Below, one piece after another: positions 34,017 to 42,357 of a stretch of DNA of 64,000 nucleotides. Origin of the DNA: Rhizobium sp. BK313 (lineage in GTDB: Bacteria; Pseudomonadota; Alphaproteobacteria; Rhizobiales; Rhizobiaceae); NCBI RefSeq assembly GCF_014193655.1, contig NZ_JACHZQ010000009.1, positions 124,001 to 188,000 of the forward strand. Direction: 5' to 3'. Below the pieces are notes generated by a model, which did not search any database, had not been told where the DNA came from, and saw only the letters and a list, made by a program, of their open reading frames with translations. How positions within the stretch are numbered: position 1 is the stretch's first letter; each line of letters begins with the position of its first letter. The translations under genes and the position numbers were made by a program.

Positions 34017-34900
34017 GTGGCAATCTCCGGACGTTGCTCAATCCACCACTTCGCGATCTCGGAACAACGCGTCGTCCAGACGCTGTCGCCATGCGCGGTG
34101 ATGGCTTTGAAAAGGCCCTCCAGGATCGCAAGCCGGCCGGGCTTGGCGCAGACCTTTGGATGCAGGATCGTCGTCCAGCAGAGCCCTTCGCGATGGTAAC
34201 CCTCGAATTCGGCGCACCAATTGCGCTGGACGTCGGCGTAGCCGGATATCCGGTCGAGCCCGATCGGGAAGTCGGGATCCTCGCTGTAAGCGAGAGCGGT
34301 ATAGTCATCGATATCCCAGCGCCCCGGAATCTCGACAAGTCCGCGGCCATGTGCCCCCTGGTGGAAATAGGGCCGATCATCGCCACGCATCGAACTGGAG
34401 TAGATCACGCCGAAGGCATGCAGCAGTTCGGCGGTTTCCTCGCTCCAGTCGCCCGAGGGCGTGCGGAAGCCGACCGGCGTCACCCCCAGCCGCTTGCGAA
34501 AGATCTCACGGGAACGCTCCATGATATCGAGCTGCTGCTGCCGGCTGCAATCGATGAAAACCTCATGATAGTGGCCGTGATAGGCAATCTCGTGGGCATC
34601 CCTGAGGATGCGTTCGCATTGCGATGGCCAATGCTCGACGACCCAGGTCGGCACAAAGAACGTCGCCTTGAGGCCATATTCGCTGAGAAGATCGAGAAGC
34701 CTTGGAAGGGCACGCCAGGGACCATAAGCGCCTTGCGTGAAGTAGCGGGGATTGGACAGCAGCGAGCCGTCGAGCATCGCATCCCCGGTCGGGCCATCGA
34801 CGTCGAAGGCGAGCGCTACCGCCGACTGCCGGCCTTCCGGCCAGAGAGCAGGTTTCGCCGCCGAATTGGTTGCAGTCTTCGCAGTCATGGGACTTTGCAT
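34013..34900 (-). CDS. NodB-fold (polysaccharide deacetylase-like) hydrolase 1
   Basis: A 295-residue paralogue of the next gene with an intact metal site: VALAFDVDGPTGDAM (catalytic and metal Asp) and EIAYHGHYHEVF (HxxxH). The third motif GFRTPSGDWSEETAELL carries the conserved Arg. No signal peptide is present, so it acts in the cytoplasm, unlike cell-wall deacetylases. It is the first enzyme gene after the ABC importer and probably hydrolyses an amide, imide or formyl group of the imported compound. An in-frame ATG at 34888 is an alternative start. Neither has a strong ribosome site. Confidence 0.85.
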   Translation of the reverse strand: MQSPMTAKTATNSAAKPALWPEGRQSAVALAFDVDGPTGDAMLDGSLLSNPRYFTQGAYGPWRALPRLLDLLSEYGLKATFFVPTWVVEHWPSQCERILRDAHEIAYHGHYHEVFIDCSRQQQLDIMERSREIFRKRLGVTPVGFRTPSGDWSEETAELLHAFGVIYSSSMRGDDRPYFHQGAHGRGLVEIPGRWDIDDYTALAYSEDPDFPIGLDRISGYADVQRNWCAEFEGYHREGLCWTTILHPKVCAKPGRLAILEGLFKAITAHGDSVWTTRCSEIAKWWIEQRPEIAT

Positions 34901-34983
34901 GCGCTTTCAGTTGTGTTTGAGGCGCAACCATCCTTCCGCGGGCGCAATGGCACCCCGGCTGACCGTTGCATGCATGGGATCGG

Positions 34984-35010
34984 GAAGCGCCGCTTTTGCT
35001 GCGGCGCTTC
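34984..35010 (-). terminator. Intercistronic hairpin after the binding-protein gene
   Basis: Ten-pair stem GAAGCGCCGC/GCGGCGCTTC with a seven-base loop, ten bases after the binding-protein stop. No T run follows on the minus strand, so it more likely protects the binding-protein mRNA or attenuates than stops transcription completely. Confidence 0.65.
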
Positions 35011-35019
35011 TTGTGGCGC

Positions 35020-35850
35020 TTACTTGACGCCGTTCACCACAGCCTTTGGAACGGCATTGTGGACTAGCCCCCACTTCTTGAGGATCTGATCGTAGGTGCC
35101 ATCCTTGATGAGAGCATCGAAGGCCCCGGCAACCACATCGCGAAGGGCGGTGTTGTCCTTCTTGAACGCCATGCCGAACGTATCGTTGCTGAGCAGCGGG
35201 TCGCCGACCAGCTTGTACGTATCGGGCTCAAGCCGCATCTGGTAAGCGATCGTCTCGATCCCCTGGACGACAGCATCATAGCGACCCTGCTTCATGCCGA
35301 GACGGGCGGCGTTTGAATCTGCCGTACCCTCGAAGGCTATCGTGGACTTGCCCTTGGCCTCGCAATTGGCCGCGCTCCAATCCTTGACGTTTTCGCCAAA
35401 GGAGGTGCTTCGGCTTCCTGCGACCGTTTTGCCACACAGATCGCTCGCCTGCTTGTATTTGTCTGCGTTGGCGTTGACGGTGAACAGGATGGGACCGCTC
35501 GTGATGTAGTCAACGAAGTCCATGCTCGCCTGGCGCTTTACGTTGTCGCTCATGCCGGAAATGATCATGTCGGCACGACCGGTCTGGAGGCCGCTTTGAA
35601 GCTCCTGAAATGCGGAGGTGACGAAGACGGTCGTGAGATTCAGTTTCTTGGCGATGGCATTTGCAAGATCGACATCGAAGCCGTCGATGGTGCCGCTGTC
35701 TGGATTGACGAATTCCATGGGCGGATAGATGGGGTTAGTCAGAATGCGCAGTTCGCCTTCCTTGAGAAGGTTCAGGCTCGAATCTGCCGATGCGGTGGTG
35801 GCGGCGAGGGACAGCAGCGCCGCCGAGATGGCGAGATGGATGCGTTTCAT
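35020..35850 (-). CDS. Polar amino-acid-type ABC transporter, periplasmic binding protein
   Basis: A 276-residue SBP_bac_3 family binding protein with signal peptide MKRIHLAISAALLSLAATTA, cut near TASADSS. The mature part has the family start LRILTNPIYPPMEFVNPDSG, GFDVDLANAIAKKL and the ligand-contact region ELQSGLQTGRADMIISGMSD. The family binds amino acids, opines and related small polar acids. The ATG at 35850 follows GGAGAAATTG. It is the third gene of the operon, after the permease and ATPase, and gives specificity for the compound handled by the downstream enzymes. Confidence 0.92.
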   Translation of the reverse strand: MKRIHLAISAALLSLAATTASADSSLNLLKEGELRILTNPIYPPMEFVNPDSGTIDGFDVDLANAIAKKLNLTTVFVTSAFQELQSGLQTGRADMIISGMSDNVKRQASMDFVDYITSGPILFTVNANADKYKQASDLCGKTVAGSRSTSFGENVKDWSAANCEAKGKSTIAFEGTADSNAARLGMKQGRYDAVVQGIETIAYQMRLEPDTYKLVGDPLLSNDTFGMAFKKDNTALRDVVAGAFDALIKDGTYDQILKKWGLVHNAVPKAVVNGVK

Positions 35851-35890
35851 CAATTTCTCCTCTGATGATCTTTCTTCAAGGTTCTTGTTG

Positions 35891-36652
35891 TTAAAGCACC
35901 GCAGAAATGAAGTTCTTCACTCTGGGATTTCTTGGATTTTCAAGGATCTCGGCGGCTGTTCCTGCCTCCACGATCGTGCCGCCGTCCATGAAGATGATGC
36001 GGTCGGCCACTTCGCGGCAGAAACCGATCTCATGGGTGACGACAATCATTGTCGTGCCCGAAGCGGCAAGCTCCTTCATGACGCCAAGGACTTCGCCGAC
36101 AAGTTCCGGGTCGAGCGCCGATGTCGGCTCGTCGAAGAGCATCGCCTTGGGCTTCATCGCCAGCGCCCTTGCGATTGCGATGCGCTGTTGCTGTCCGCCG
36201 GAAAGCTCGCTCGGATAGGCGTTGGCCTTGTCCGCTAGACCGACACGTTCGAGAAGAACGCGCGCTTCGGCGATGCACTCCTGCCGCGGCCGCTTCTGAA
36301 CGCCGACCGGACCTTCGATGATGTTTTGCAAAACCGTACGATGCGGGAAGAGGTGAAATTTCTGGAAGACCATGCCCACGGCCTGCCGCTGGCGGGCGAT
36401 CTCGCGGTCCGGAAGAGGAAACAATCGATTACCGTCGCGGCGATAGCCGACGATTTCATCGTCGACCATGACATAGCCGGCATCAATCGGTTCGAGCTGG
36501 TTGATGCACCGCAGGAAAGTGCTCTTTCCCGAACCTGAAGGTCCGATGATGCAGATCACCTCGCCCTTCATGATCTCGAAGTCGATGTCCTTGAGCACAT
36601 GAAACGTTCCGAAATATTTCTGCAGACCGTGTGCCTTGATGATCGCATCCAT
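35891..36652 (-). CDS. Polar amino-acid-type ABC transporter, ATPase
   Basis: A 253-residue GlnQ/HisP-type ATPase with Walker A GPSGSGKSTFLRCINQLEP, signature LSGGQQQRIAIARAL, Walker B AMLFDEPTSALDPE and switch His VVTHEIGF. Its ATG overlaps the permease stop by one base (TAATG). It drives import of a polar amino-acid-like compound with the neighbouring permease and binding protein. Confidence 0.94.
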   Translation of the reverse strand: MDAIIKAHGLQKYFGTFHVLKDIDFEIMKGEVICIIGPSGSGKSTFLRCINQLEPIDAGYVMVDDEIVGYRRDGNRLFPLPDREIARQRQAVGMVFQKFHLFPHRTVLQNIIEGPVGVQKRPRQECIAEARVLLERVGLADKANAYPSELSGGQQQRIAIARALAMKPKAMLFDEPTSALDPELVGEVLGVMKELAASGTTMIVVTHEIGFCREVADRIIFMDGGTIVEAGTAAEILENPRNPRVKNFISAVL

Positions 36653-37560
36653 TAGCCTGCCTCCCCCGCCAGAGCCTGGCCGGCTGGCTGCTGATGGGAA
36701 GCGTCGCGCCGGCCCCAGCCCTTCGAAAAATGTCGCTCGATGTAGATCTGGAGGATGCTGAGGATGGTGACGACGACCATGTACCAGATGGTGGCCACGA
36801 TCAGCAGTTCGATGACGCGCGAGTTGACATAGTAGATGTCCTCCACGCTTCTGAGCACCTCGGAATATTGGATGACGCTAGCAAGCGACGTCAGCTTGAC
36901 CATGCCGATCGTCTCGTTGCCGATGGGAGGAACGATGACGCGCATGGCCTGCGGCAGGACGATCTTCAGCGTGGCCCGCAACTTCGTCATGCCGATCGAT
37001 TGGGCCGCTTCCATCTGTCCCTTGTCGATCGACAGGATGCCGGCACGCACGACTTCCGCGGTATAGGCCCCCTGCTGGATTCCGAGGCCGAGAAGTGCGG
37101 CGACGAAGGGGGTCATCACATCGACCGTCCGGATCGAGAACAATCCTGGAATGCCGATTGTCGGGAAAATGAGAGCGAGATTGAACCACAACAGAAGTTG
37201 CAGCAGGGCGGGCGCACCGCGGAACAGCCAGACGTAACCGACAGAAATACTGCGCAAGACCGGGTTATCAGACATGCGCATGATAGCGGCGACAACGCCG
37301 AGGACGATGCCGACGATCATGGCGCAGAACGTCATAATGATCGTGTTGCCGACCCCTGCCAGAACGGATCTGGAAAAGAGATTCTCAGAAACGTAGCTCC
37401 AGCCAATGTCTCCCTTCCAGAAGGCTCTCGCCAATAGAAGGAGCAGAATGATGCAAATCGCCGCCATGATCTTTGTGCCGATCTTTCGCTGCGGCACGAT
37501 CACAAGCGCGTTCACGTCTGATAGCGCTGACTTGTTCAAATTCTGGTCCCCCGAGCTCAT
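36652..37560 (-). CDS. Polar amino-acid-type ABC transporter, permease
   Basis: A 302-residue HisM/GlnP-type permease. A long N-terminal hydrophilic stretch (about 30 residues) precedes the spans. The family features GNTIIMTFCAMIVGIVLG, YVWLFRGAPALLQLLLWF and the EAA loop AAQSIGMTKLRATLKIVLPQ (about residues 190-210) are clear. Only one permease gene is present, so it probably forms a homodimer. It is the first gene of the operon and is preceded by a T-N11-A palindrome about 80 bases upstream. Confidence 0.93.
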   Translation of the reverse strand: MSSGDQNLNKSALSDVNALVIVPQRKIGTKIMAAICIILLLLLARAFWKGDIGWSYVSENLFSRSVLAGVGNTIIMTFCAMIVGIVLGVVAAIMRMSDNPVLRSISVGYVWLFRGAPALLQLLLWFNLALIFPTIGIPGLFSIRTVDVMTPFVAALLGLGIQQGAYTAEVVRAGILSIDKGQMEAAQSIGMTKLRATLKIVLPQAMRVIVPPIGNETIGMVKLTSLASVIQYSEVLRSVEDIYYVNSRVIELLIVATIWYMVVVTILSILQIYIERHFSKGWGRRDASHQQPAGQALAGEAG

Positions 37561-37636
37561 TTGTGAGCTTCGATCTTTAATCGGTGAACCTTACGTTGCT
37601 TTTGAATTAACCCACAAACGAGAATCGAACATGCAA

Positions 37637-37657
37637 TTTATGCGTTTCTCGCATAAA
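37637..37657. promoter_or_regulatory. LysR-type T-N11-A operator upstream of the amino-acid transporter/C-N lyase operon
   Basis: Perfect eight-base arms TTTATGCG/CGCATAAA with a five-base TTTCT centre; the core TGCGTTTCTCGCA is a T-N11-A LysR box. It lies 77-97 bases before the permease start, the usual place for a LysR activation site. Confidence 0.55.
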
Positions 37658-37917
37658 TCGCCGTCATTGCTCGCTGCTCTCACGTTAGGGCCTGGGTGCT
37701 CGGCGATTGTAACTTCAAAGATTTCTACAAAGCGCCGGATTGGATGTCGGAGCCGCTGGAGCACGATGTGTCGCCACAACTTAGATGGTATCCGATCGAA
37801 ACCGGCTTCCAGTTGATACTTGATATGCTCGTCACAAATAAAACGCCCATGGGATACAGTCATGTCTATGCGCCCCAGCACTATATCGATGCACGGGTCG
37901 CAGCGGATGTGAGATGA
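37657..37917 (+). pseudogene. C-terminal remnant of an alpha/beta-hydrolase (Abhydrolase_9 type) gene
   Basis: The plus-strand frame from after a TAA at 37654 to TGA 37917 encodes a C-terminal piece only. The segments FYKAPDWMSEPLEHDVSPQL, RWYPIETGFQLILDMLV and PMGYSHVYAPQHYIDARVA match the recognisable end of the Abhydrolase_9 family (W-DVSP-L-RW-P-T-Q--DM---P-G-GH-Y---YID). The rest of the gene, normally several hundred residues, is absent upstream, where the transporter operon now begins. It is most likely a remnant left by deletion or rearrangement. The family call is from memory of the motif. Confidence 0.6.
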
Positions 37918-38120
37918 TGGCCCCAATATCAGCCCCTCTCCCTCAAGCAGCCCTTTCGAAAAGCCGGAAAAAGTTGGCGGGGTGTCTAGAAAGGCCGATG
38001 TGGAACCCATCTACGAAGGACGAGGAGGCTAAAGACTTGTCCGACACGCTTTCAGACTGGTCGCGACGATCTTCTTTCGATGCTTGTCGCCAACGGGGTG
38101 ATCATTTGTTGGAGTGAACG

Positions 38121-38825
38121 ATGGCGATCCATCGTAATGAAGACGAGGCGGAATGCGTCGTGCTGGTGCACGGGCTTGCTCGCGGCAGCGGATCCTTTTG
38201 GCTTATCGAGAAAGTGCTGGCGCGACGGGGATTTCTAGTCGTCAACAAAGCATATCCTTCAACGCGTGCACCAATCGCCGAGCTTGCAAACTACGTGGGG
38301 GATTGCGTCAAAGTATGCGGCGCACGCCGGGTCAATTTCGTAACCCATTCCATGGGAGGAATTCTGGTTCGCTACTGGCTGGCACACGCACGGCCGTCAA
38401 ATTTGGGGCAGGTTGTGATGCTCGCCCCGCCCAACAACGGTTCCGAGATCGTGGATGTCTTCGGCGAGATGCCACCATTTCGTTGGATCAACGGCCCGGC
38501 TGGTCTCCAGCTTGGAACCGGTGCAGAAGCGATGCCGCAGCTTCTGCCGAAGCCTGACTATCCAGTGGGGATCATCGCCGGCGACGTATCCGTTAATCCG
38601 GTATTCAATTCCATCATCGAAGGGCCGAATGATGGAAAGGTCTCCGTCGCGTCAACGCGACTGGATGGCGCGGTTGACCATCTGGTCCTGCATGCCACGC
38701 ATACGTTCATGATGTTCAATCCAATCGTGGTTGTCGAGACCATCAACTTCCTTGAACGCGGCACATTCCATCACGGCCTGACAATGCAGGAGGCAAGCGC
38801 GACCATTCTTGCAATGATCCAGTAA
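38121..38825 (+). CDS. Alpha/beta-hydrolase, lipase-like
   Basis: A 234-residue cytoplasmic alpha/beta-hydrolase, short for the fold. The oxyanion region VVLVHGLARGSGSFWLIEKV and the nucleophile elbow VTHSMGGILVRYWLAHARP (Ser about residue 75) are clear, followed by VVMLAPPNNGSEIVD. The His of the triad is probably in HATHTFMMFNP. These features match small triacylglycerol lipase/PGAP1-like esterases. GGAG precedes ATG 38121. The preceding remnant belongs to a different hydrolase family, so the two are not one split gene. Substrate unknown. Confidence 0.88.
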   Translation: MAIHRNEDEAECVVLVHGLARGSGSFWLIEKVLARRGFLVVNKAYPSTRAPIAELANYVGDCVKVCGARRVNFVTHSMGGILVRYWLAHARPSNLGQVVMLAPPNNGSEIVDVFGEMPPFRWINGPAGLQLGTGAEAMPQLLPKPDYPVGIIAGDVSVNPVFNSIIEGPNDGKVSVASTRLDGAVDHLVLHATHTFMMFNPIVVVETINFLERGTFHHGLTMQEASATILAMIQ

Positions 38826-38974
38826 GAAGCGGTCGCCTCACAAGCCTACGGGTCGTCTTCGGGCCGACAGCCAGCCCTGCGCTTGATAGCGCTGTGCCTC
38901 TCAAAAGGGAAAATACATTAGCGAAAACGCCGGTACGCCGGTATTGTGGCGTCATCTCAAGGCAGGAGTGATCC

Positions 38975-39316
38975 ATGAATATGATTAGGATAGCCGCGGC
39001 CGCTTTCTTTGCGGGTGCTGTTGCGTTGACGGGAGCTCTTCCCGCCGAAGCGGCAACCGCGCGCGTGACCGGCACGACGCAAGTTCGATCGGGACCCGGC
39101 ACCTCATATCGCTCCGTCGGTCAGGTGCGGAGAGGAGACAGGGTGAACGTCACCCGCTGTTCGTCGTCGCGGAGATGGTGCCACATCCAGCCACGGCATT
39201 CGCGCAACGGCTGGGTCAATTCCCGGTTCCTCGACCGCGTTTCCGGAAGCCACAGAGGCCGTCCGGGCAGCGTGTGCTTCCATGGCGCGCACGGGTATGT
39301 TTGCCTCGGTCGATAG
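38975..39316 (+). CDS. Exported bacterial SH3-domain protein
   Basis: A 113-residue secreted protein: signal peptide (about residues 1-26, ending PAEAATA), then an SH3b domain with the typical TTQVRSGPGTSYRSVGQVRR and GWVNSRFL. The C-terminus holds cysteines (CSSSRRWCH and CFHGAHGYVCLGR) that could form disulfides in the periplasm. Such proteins bind cell-wall peptides or act as envelope modules. A GGAG site precedes ATG 38975. Confidence 0.85.
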   Translation: MNMIRIAAAAFFAGAVALTGALPAEAATARVTGTTQVRSGPGTSYRSVGQVRRGDRVNVTRCSSSRRWCHIQPRHSRNGWVNSRFLDRVSGSHRGRPGSVCFHGAHGYVCLGR

Positions 39317-39559
39317 CGATCCGCTGGTATGAATTGATCCAACGCGTCCATTAGATCGATCGTTGCAAGGTATACTGTCTCGCGCTCCGGCGTAGCGGGG
39401 AAGCTAACCTACCTCACTCATGAGGTCTGCCGTAACCATCACCTCAGTCACGGCAGCCTCGACGACTGATCTGCAGTTCGTAGCTTACGATCGACGAATT
39501 CGAACGACATGAGCTCACAGAGCGAACGTGTCCTGTGGTCTACGCTGCAAGGCGCGACT

Positions 39560-40477
39560 CTATTCGGCGAGTGCGCCGCTCCCCCGCAGAAATCCAGCCA
39601 GACCATCTACAAAAAGACGGACCTTCTTTGGAATATAACGATTTGAAGGGTAGACGGCCTGAATGACCTGCGGTTCATGGAGCCAGTCGGGAAGCACTCT
39701 TTCCAACGTTCCTGATGCAATCATCGGCTCCAGAAGGACATCGTGAACGAGCCCGATGCCCATGCCCGCCGCAATGGCCTCGCATATAAGATGGGAATTG
39801 TCCGATCTGAGCACCGGTTTGACGCGTACATCTATCACCTCCTGTTGAGCCCCCGTCAGGCGAATCTGTTCGGCGCCCTGCAGGTAGGAGCGCACGACGT
39901 AGTTGTGATGTTCGAGATCGTTTGGGTGACCTGGTCGTCCGCGACGGTCAAGGTATTGCGGCGTTGCAGCGAGGCTGCGCTTCAGCAAGCCGATCTTTCT
40001 AACGATCAGCTGTGTTTCAGTCACGACTCCCATGCGGATCGCGAGATCGAGCCCCTCGGCAGCAACATCGGCAAACCGATCGGACAGGGAGACGTCCAAA
40101 TCGATATCCGGATGATTTTCCCTGAACTGAAATAGATATGCACCAAGGGCCTGCGTACCAAAGCTGATGGGTGCACTGATCGCCAGCCGTCCGGTGATTC
40201 CCGCATCAAGATCGCTGACAATCTGATCGGCTTCGTCTATGCGCTCCAAGACACCTTTCACGTGTTGGAGATAGACGGCGCCCGCCTCCGTCAATGCCAC
40301 TTTCCGCGTGGTGCGATCAAACAATCTAGCCTGGAGTTGGCGCTCCAGAGCGCGAATCTGCTGGCTAACCGATGATTGGGTCCGGTGAAGGTCACGTGCT
40401 GCGGCCGAGAAGCTCCCATTCTCGGCGACACAAACGAAACAAGACAGCATCGAGAGGCGATCCAACCCAGCACCCAT
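39560..40477 (-). CDS. LysR-family regulator
   Basis: A 305-residue LysR regulator with the N-terminal helix-turn-helix (FVCVAENGSFSAAARDLHRT, SSVSQQIRALERQLQ) and a ligand domain of the TrpI/CrgA-like branch. It is divergent from the metallo-beta-lactamase-fold gene starting at 40583, with a 105-base control region between them, so it is the likely regulator of that gene. Signal unknown. Confidence 0.9.
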   Translation of the reverse strand: MGAGLDRLSMLSCFVCVAENGSFSAAARDLHRTQSSVSQQIRALERQLQARLFDRTTRKVALTEAGAVYLQHVKGVLERIDEADQIVSDLDAGITGRLAISAPISFGTQALGAYLFQFRENHPDIDLDVSLSDRFADVAAEGLDLAIRMGVVTETQLIVRKIGLLKRSLAATPQYLDRRGRPGHPNDLEHHNYVVRSYLQGAEQIRLTGAQQEVIDVRVKPVLRSDNSHLICEAIAAGMGIGLVHDVLLEPMIASGTLERVLPDWLHEPQVIQAVYPSNRYIPKKVRLFVDGLAGFLRGSGALAE

Positions 40478-40582
40478 TTATAAGCCAATGAAATAAATCT
40501 TATCAGTTTTGGCAGAATTAATCATTCTCGCCAATAGCGCTATAGCCGTCCAGCTCATTCCTCAAAGCCTCCAGGAGCTGAC

Positions 40583-41548
40583 ATGCCTATATCACGTCGT
40601 AATCTATTCGCCGCCTCCGCTGGCCTCGCCATGGCAACAGCTATCGGTGACATCAGGACGGCCAACGCCTCAACCGAACTTGCTACCGTCCAGATGCCCG
40701 GAGTCATCCGCCGCAAAGTTGGAACAATCGAAGTCACCGCTTTACTCGACGGATATATGGAGATGCCAGCCGCCCTCTTCAAAGCGCCGGAAGACGAGGC
40801 CGCTCGCCTTGCTTGGAAGCAATTCCAGCCAGCTTCACCACGCCTGAGCCCAGTGAACGCGTTTCTGATCAATCTCGGCGAACGGCTCGTGTTGGTCGAT
40901 ACCGGCGCCGCTGGCCTTTTCGGGCCAACGCTCGGAAGAACCCCGCAGGCGCTCGCAGCCGTAGGGGTCAAGCCAGAGCAGATCGACGCGGTGCTGTTCA
41001 CGCACATGCATCCTGATCATGTTGGTGGTGCCATCGATCCCCATGGCAACGCAGTCTTCTCGAATGCGGAAATGATCGTGTCCGAAGCTGATTTTCGCTA
41101 TTGGCATGACGATACCGCCCTCAACCAAGCACCTGACGCTTTTAAGCCGTTTTTCTCCGGAGCTCGAACCGTCGCCAAAGCCTATGAAAAGCGTCTGACG
41201 CAGTTTTCAGGAGAGACCGAGCTGCTTGGCGCTTTGGGGACAGTGCCACTTCCCGGCCATACGCCAGGCCATACCGGCTTTGTCGTTCACTCGGGAGACG
41301 ATACGCTCCTTATTTGGGCAGATATCGTGCACCACGCGGCCTTTCAGTTCGCCCATCCGGAATGGGGTCCGGCCTTTGATGTCGACGGCACCTTGGCGAC
41401 AGCATCCCGCAAACGTGCTTTTGATCAGGCCGCGCACGACCGCATCTTGGTTGCGGGAATGCACTTGCCCTTTCCGGGCTTTGGCCACGTCGCCCTGGAG
41501 AAGGGCGAGTATCGGTTCGTTGCTGCTGAATGGCCCTACGATCTCTAG
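40583..41548 (+). CDS. Exported metallo-beta-lactamase-fold hydrolase
   Basis: A 321-residue MBL-fold protein with a twin-arginine signal (SRRNLFAASAGLAMA, about residues 4-18; cut near ANAS). The zinc motif is FTHMHPDHVGG (HxHxDH, about residues 139-149), with further metal residues in PLPGHTPGHTGF and WADIVHH. Relatives include quorum-quenching lactonases and aryl-sulfatase-like enzymes. LysR-adjacent rhizobial members are often of unknown substrate. It is divergent from a LysR regulator. Confidence 0.9.
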   Translation: MPISRRNLFAASAGLAMATAIGDIRTANASTELATVQMPGVIRRKVGTIEVTALLDGYMEMPAALFKAPEDEAARLAWKQFQPASPRLSPVNAFLINLGERLVLVDTGAAGLFGPTLGRTPQALAAVGVKPEQIDAVLFTHMHPDHVGGAIDPHGNAVFSNAEMIVSEADFRYWHDDTALNQAPDAFKPFFSGARTVAKAYEKRLTQFSGETELLGALGTVPLPGHTPGHTGFVVHSGDDTLLIWADIVHHAAFQFAHPEWGPAFDVDGTLATASRKRAFDQAAHDRILVAGMHLPFPGFGHVALEKGEYRFVAAEWPYDL

Positions 41549-41907
41549 GAGCAATCCAACGATCACTATTATGCAACTTGGTTTCAAATCGGTAGGAGAC
41601 GAAGCGGGTGATGGAGCAATCCCTCCTGCCTGCATTCGCTTCGCCCGCTCTCCGGACCAGCAGCGTCAGCGAACTTTTGCTCTCTTGCCGAAAGTGGTTG
41701 TTCCGCTTTTTGCAAGAGAGCGGGGATTTTCTTTGAAACCCGTCACAAATGTAACTCTCACCCATCCCTACTCCTCGCCTATCAATTGCCCGACCAGAAC
41801 AGCTGGCGCGCGCTTCCTGAACCTTCGTTCTCAAGCGCCGCTCCAACCATGCAGCAGCTGTGATGGCCGCTACCTGCAGGTTTCGTCGAGAGAAGGAATG
41901 ACAATCC
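41549..41907. other. Intergenic region with a long hairpin
   Basis: No protein gene supported. The main feature is the 43-base inverted repeat at 41679-41721. The frames in this stretch are shadows of it or low-complexity reading. Confidence 0.5.
41679..41721. repeat. Long near-perfect hairpin
   Basis: Arms GCTCTCTTGC/GCAAGAGAGC enclose a second stem GAAAGTGG/CCGCTTTT (two G-U pairs in RNA) with a five-base TTGTT loop and a single C/T mismatch between the stems. It is 131 bases after the MBL gene and may be its terminator, a small-RNA-like element or a short repeat. Confidence 0.65.
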
Positions 41908-42357
41908 ATGAATGATCAAGGCTATACCACCAGTTTCGAAGTGGATCAGACTCCGCAACAGGCCTTCGACGCCATAAATAACGTGCCTTTGTGGTGGTCG
42001 GGGGACCTGCAAGGCGACACCACCGAAGTCGGCGACGAATTCACCTATCGCTACGAAGACCTACATCGCAGCAGACAAAGAATTACTGAGATGACACCTC
42101 AGAAGCGGATTGTCTGGCATGTCGTGGAGGCCGAGCTGAATTTCGTTCAGAACCGAGCCGAGTGGAACGGCACCGACATTATTTTCGATATCGCGACAAA
42201 GGGTGACAAGACTGAGGTCCGCTTCACCCATGCAGGCCTTCTTCCGAGCGCCGAATGTTTCGACGACTGTTCGAACGCATGGAGCTATTACATCAACGGC
42301 TGCCTGCGGAATCTCATTGCCGGAAATGTCAAGGGGGACCGCGATGCGATTGGTTAG
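41908..42357 (+). CDS. SRPBCC (AHSA1/START-like) protein
   Basis: A 149-residue START-fold protein of the AHSA1/SRPBCC type, starting VDQTPQQAFDAINNVPLWWS, with a hydrophobic cavity expected for binding a small lipophilic ligand. The Trp-Trp segment and the C-terminal helix (CSNAWSYYINGCLRNLIAG) match the family. Its 3-prime end overlaps the start of the next oxidoreductase gene by 14 bases, so the two are coupled and may act on the same compound. Confidence 0.85.
   Translation: MNDQGYTTSFEVDQTPQQAFDAINNVPLWWSGDLQGDTTEVGDEFTYRYEDLHRSRQRITEMTPQKRIVWHVVEAELNFVQNRAEWNGTDIIFDIATKGDKTEVRFTHAGLLPSAECFDDCSNAWSYYINGCLRNLIAGNVKGDRDAIG

Noticed and set aside
37591..38010. 139-residue minus-strand frame
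   Set aside because: No ribosome site or domain; the opposite strand carries a recognisable hydrolase C-terminus, so this is its shadow.
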